From VGDP01 sp964530335 (GTDB lineage: Bacteria > Pseudomonadota > Alphaproteobacteria > SP197), in assembly GCA_964530335.1 (NCBI GenBank), contig CAZGYG010000107.1, forward strand, positions 1 to 7,067: a DNA stretch of 7,067 nt, written 5' to 3'. Made by a program: the position numbers and the translations under genes. This document shows, one piece after another, positions 5,716 to 7,067 of the stretch. The first letter of the stretch is position 1. Every line of letters begins with the position of its first letter. The notes beneath the pieces were generated by a model, which saw only the letters and a program-made list of their open reading frames with translations, did not search any database and was not told where the DNA came from.

Positions 5716-6198
5716 ATGGCCCACACACCGCGTCGCCACCCGCCGGGACAAGCCCGCGCGCGACGTTCTCGCCGCGACAGCCCAGGCGGCCATCGCCATC
5801 AGGGGGCGCAAGCGATTCCGGCCCCAAGGGCCGATCGTCTCGAGCCGCCCGAGAAGGGCGTGGTCCTGACCAAGTCATCCGTCAGGGCCGCCGAACGTCT
5901 TGGCCTGAACGCCAGGACGCTCGCCGGCGTCATCGGGGTCAGCGCGTCCACCGTCTCGCGCATGACGCACGGCAATTACGTTCTCGAGGAAGGCACCAAG
6001 CCCTTCGAGCTCGCGGTCCTCCTCGTCCGGGTCTTCCGATCGCTCGATGCGGTCACCGGCGGCGACGAGCGTGTCGCCCGTGCCTGGATGGGCAACCCGA
6101 ACACGGTTCTCGATGGCCGCCCGATCGAGAAGATCGGCACGGCCGCGGGTCTGATGGATGTCATCGCCTACCTGGACGCCCGACGCGCTGTCCTTTGA
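5716..6198 (+). CDS. Xre-family antitoxin with MbcA/ParS/Xre toxin-binding domain (DUF2384)
   Basis: This is the 160-aa antitoxin of a RES-Xre module. It is expected to bind the downstream RES toxin, block its active site and repress the shared promoter. A helix-turn-helix runs through 'VRAAERLGLNARTLAGVIGV' (56-75) and 'SASTVSRMTHGNYVL' (76-90). The C-terminal toxin-binding region, about 96-160, has the family features 'FRSLDAVTGGDERVARAWM' (107-125), 'NTVLDGRPIEKI' (129-140) and 'GLMDVIAYLDARRAV' (145-159). The start is set by GGAG and a strong promoter. Residues 2-43 are odd: they are Arg/Pro/His-rich with poor codon bias (28 of 43 codons end in G/C). The +1 neighbouring frame over 5717-5845 has 38 of 43 and reads like normal protein, suggesting two compensating frameshifts. 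The end overlaps the toxin start by 41 nt. Function is well supported by motif and context; N-terminal integrity is not. Confidence 0.9.
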   Translation: MAHTPRRHPPGQARARRSRRDSPGGHRHQGAQAIPAPRADRLEPPEKGVVLTKSSVRAAERLGLNARTLAGVIGVSASTVSRMTHGNYVLEEGTKPFELAVLLVRVFRSLDAVTGGDERVARAWMGNPNTVLDGRPIEKIGTAAGLMDVIAYLDARRAVL

Positions 6199-6925
6199 GG
6201 CGCGTTCCTACGCGGGGATCTGCTGGCGGCTGGTCGAGGCGCAGCACCGCGTCTCGACCTTGCGTCTCGTCGACAGTCTCGCGGAACACGAGGTCCTCGA
6301 ACGGCTCATCGAGGAAACGAAGCCGGCCGTTCCCCCGGAATGTCGCCACCTCCACTATCTCCTCGCGACGCCCTTCCGCTACGGCGCGCCCTATCCGGGC
6401 GGGTCGAGGTTCCGGCGGGCGGGCAGGACGCCCGGCGTCTACTACGGGGCCGAGCATCCCGAGGCGGCCGTTGCCGAGGCGGCCTTTCATCGCCTCCTGT
6501 TCTTCGCCGAGTCGCCGATCACCCCCTGGCCCGACGGCGCGGCGGAGTACACCGCCTTCTCGGCCGAACTCGGGACCGGGAGCGCGATCGACCTTACGGC
6601 CAAGCCGCTTGTCCGGGACCGGGATCGCTGGACCCACCCGACCGACCATGCGCCTTGCCAGGCGCTCGCCGACGCCGCGCGCGGCGCGGGCATCGAGATC
6701 GTCCGCTACCAGTCCGTGCGGGACAGGCAAGGGCGCGCGAACATCGCCGTCCTCGCCTGCCGGGCGTTCCGCCGCCCTCGACCGATCAATCGGCGAACAT
6801 GGCGGATCCGGCTGAGCGCCGATGGCGTTCAGGCGATCCGCGAGCATCCACGGCAGGGCATCGAGTTTCCACGCGACGCATTCGCGGCCGACCCTCGCAT
6901 CGCGGCGCTCGACTGGGATCGCTAG
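6158..6925 (+). CDS. RES-domain toxin, predicted NAD+-degrading enzyme
   Basis: This 255-aa protein is the toxin of the RES-Xre pair. Characterised RES toxins arrest growth by breaking down NAD+ through an ADP-ribosyltransferase-like fold. The family's conserved polar positions are visible: Arg in 'CWRLVEAQHR' (22-31), the 'RFRRAGRTPGVYYGAEHPEAA' block (84-104) with tyrosines 95/96, and E107 in 'AVAEAAFHRL'. 'RYQSVRD' (183-189) supplies S186 and N195 follows in 'GRANIAVL', so the enzyme looks intact. The RES core spans roughly 85-200. The N-terminal ~80 residues ('VPPECRHLHYLLATPFRYGAPYP') and the C-terminal ~50 are extensions seen in the longer subgroup. ATG 6158 is the first start in this frame and lies inside the antitoxin gene (41-nt overlap, +1 frame). 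It has no good ribosome binding site, so translation probably depends on antitoxin translation. No signal peptide or membrane helix is seen. Confidence 0.92.
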   Translation: MSSPTWTPDALSFEARSYAGICWRLVEAQHRVSTLRLVDSLAEHEVLERLIEETKPAVPPECRHLHYLLATPFRYGAPYPGGSRFRRAGRTPGVYYGAEHPEAAVAEAAFHRLLFFAESPITPWPDGAAEYTAFSAELGTGSAIDLTAKPLVRDRDRWTHPTDHAPCQALADAARGAGIEIVRYQSVRDRQGRANIAVLACRAFRRPRPINRRTWRIRLSADGVQAIREHPRQGIEFPRDAFAADPRIAALDWDR

Positions 6926-6952
6926 ATCTTGTCCTGTCGGTCGCTATCTCCC

Positions 6953-6992
6953 CCGTCGTCGCGAGGCCACGGAGTGGCAGTGGCGATCCAGG
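6953..6992. repeat. extragenic repeat C, first copy, downstream of the toxin gene
   Basis: CCGTCGTCGCGAGGCCACG (6953-6971) is followed by GAGTGGCAGTGGCGATCCAGG. The pattern resembles, from memory, the common proteobacterial interspersed repeat 'gtcattgcgaggagcgaagcgacgaagcaatccagg', with GCCAC-GGA-GTGGC forming a 5-bp hairpin (6966-6978). The first 19 bases recur exactly at 7049-7067, which supports a real repeat. It begins 28 nt after the toxin stop. Confidence 0.65.
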
Positions 6993-7019
6993 GGCAACCG
7001 CACGAACGGCCGCCCTAAA

Positions 7020-7044
7020 GGAAAAGGGGACGCTTCCCTTTTCT
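7020..7044 (+). terminator. intrinsic terminator-like hairpin after the toxin-antitoxin module
   Basis: AAAAGGGGA (7022-7030) and TTCCCTTTT (7034-7042) pair through eight Watson-Crick pairs and one G-T pair around a CGC loop. A further G-C pair (7021/7043) and a G-T pair (7020/7044) extend the stem. The T-rich right arm ending TTTTCT gives a terminator shape, and the A-rich left arm would make it work on the other strand too. It lies about 95 nt past the toxin stop, between the two copies of repeat C. Confidence 0.65.
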
Positions 7045-7048
7045 AATG

Positions 7049-7067
7049 CCGTCGTCGCGAGGCCACG
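7049..7067. repeat. extragenic repeat C, second copy, cut by the window edge
   Basis: The 19 bases are identical to 6953-6971 in the same orientation, 96 nt downstream. The window ends inside the match, so the copy probably continues. The two copies bracket the terminator hairpin. Confidence 0.7.

Noticed and set aside
6822..7046. 74-codon open frame overlapping the toxin end and the repeat/terminator region
   Set aside because: Half of it is an off-frame reading of the toxin gene, and the rest crosses the repeat and terminator hairpin. It has no ribosome binding site or recognisable domain.
1..7067. CRISPR array, tRNA, rRNA, transposase or phage genes
   Set aside because: No regularly spaced repeats of CRISPR form, no tRNA-like cloverleaf with conserved arms, and no transposase or phage motif was seen in any coding frame.

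Overview
The window is high-GC DNA (about 70% G+C by eye, third codon positions almost all G or C). Gene content and intergenic repeats suggest an alphaproteobacterium, possibly of the Rhodospirillales or Rhizobiales type. This is inferred from style; there is no rRNA or tRNA marker. Coding density is high up to about 5480. The right part is an accessory segment with intergenic repeats and a toxin-antitoxin module.

Left region (1-2597): the 3' end of a gene resembling the DUF3726 family is followed, 53 nt later, by a 317-aa protein with a diverged ATP-grasp pattern. A second ATP-grasp gene, a D-alanine-D-alanine-ligase-like protein of 341 aa, lies on the minus strand. The two ATP-grasp genes are tail to tail and share the tetranucleotide CTAG, so each stop codon is partly encoded by the other.

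Centre (2598-5480): a 153-bp divergent intergenic region separates the minus-strand ATP-grasp gene from a two-gene sulfate-activation operon. cysD encodes the ATP sulfurylase catalytic subunit. The cysNC (nodQ-like) gene encodes the GTPase subunit fused to APS kinase. Together they convert sulfate and ATP to APS and then PAPS, driven by GTP hydrolysis. No PAPS reductase or sulfotransferase is in the window, so the fate of the PAPS cannot be read here.

Right (5481-7067): two palindromic extragenic repeats lie just after cysNC. An AT-rich promoter with a perfect TATAAT box follows, then an Xre-type antitoxin and a RES-domain toxin (predicted NAD+-consuming) that overlap by 41 nt. Downstream are a copy of a third intergenic repeat, a strong intrinsic-terminator-like hairpin, and the start of a second copy of the same repeat cut by the window edge. 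The most unusual signal is in the antitoxin's first ~43 codons. Codon bias there favours the neighbouring frame, as if two compensating indels had replaced the original N-terminus while leaving the DNA-binding and toxin-binding parts intact.

No CRISPR array, tRNA, rRNA, insertion sequence or phage gene was seen.
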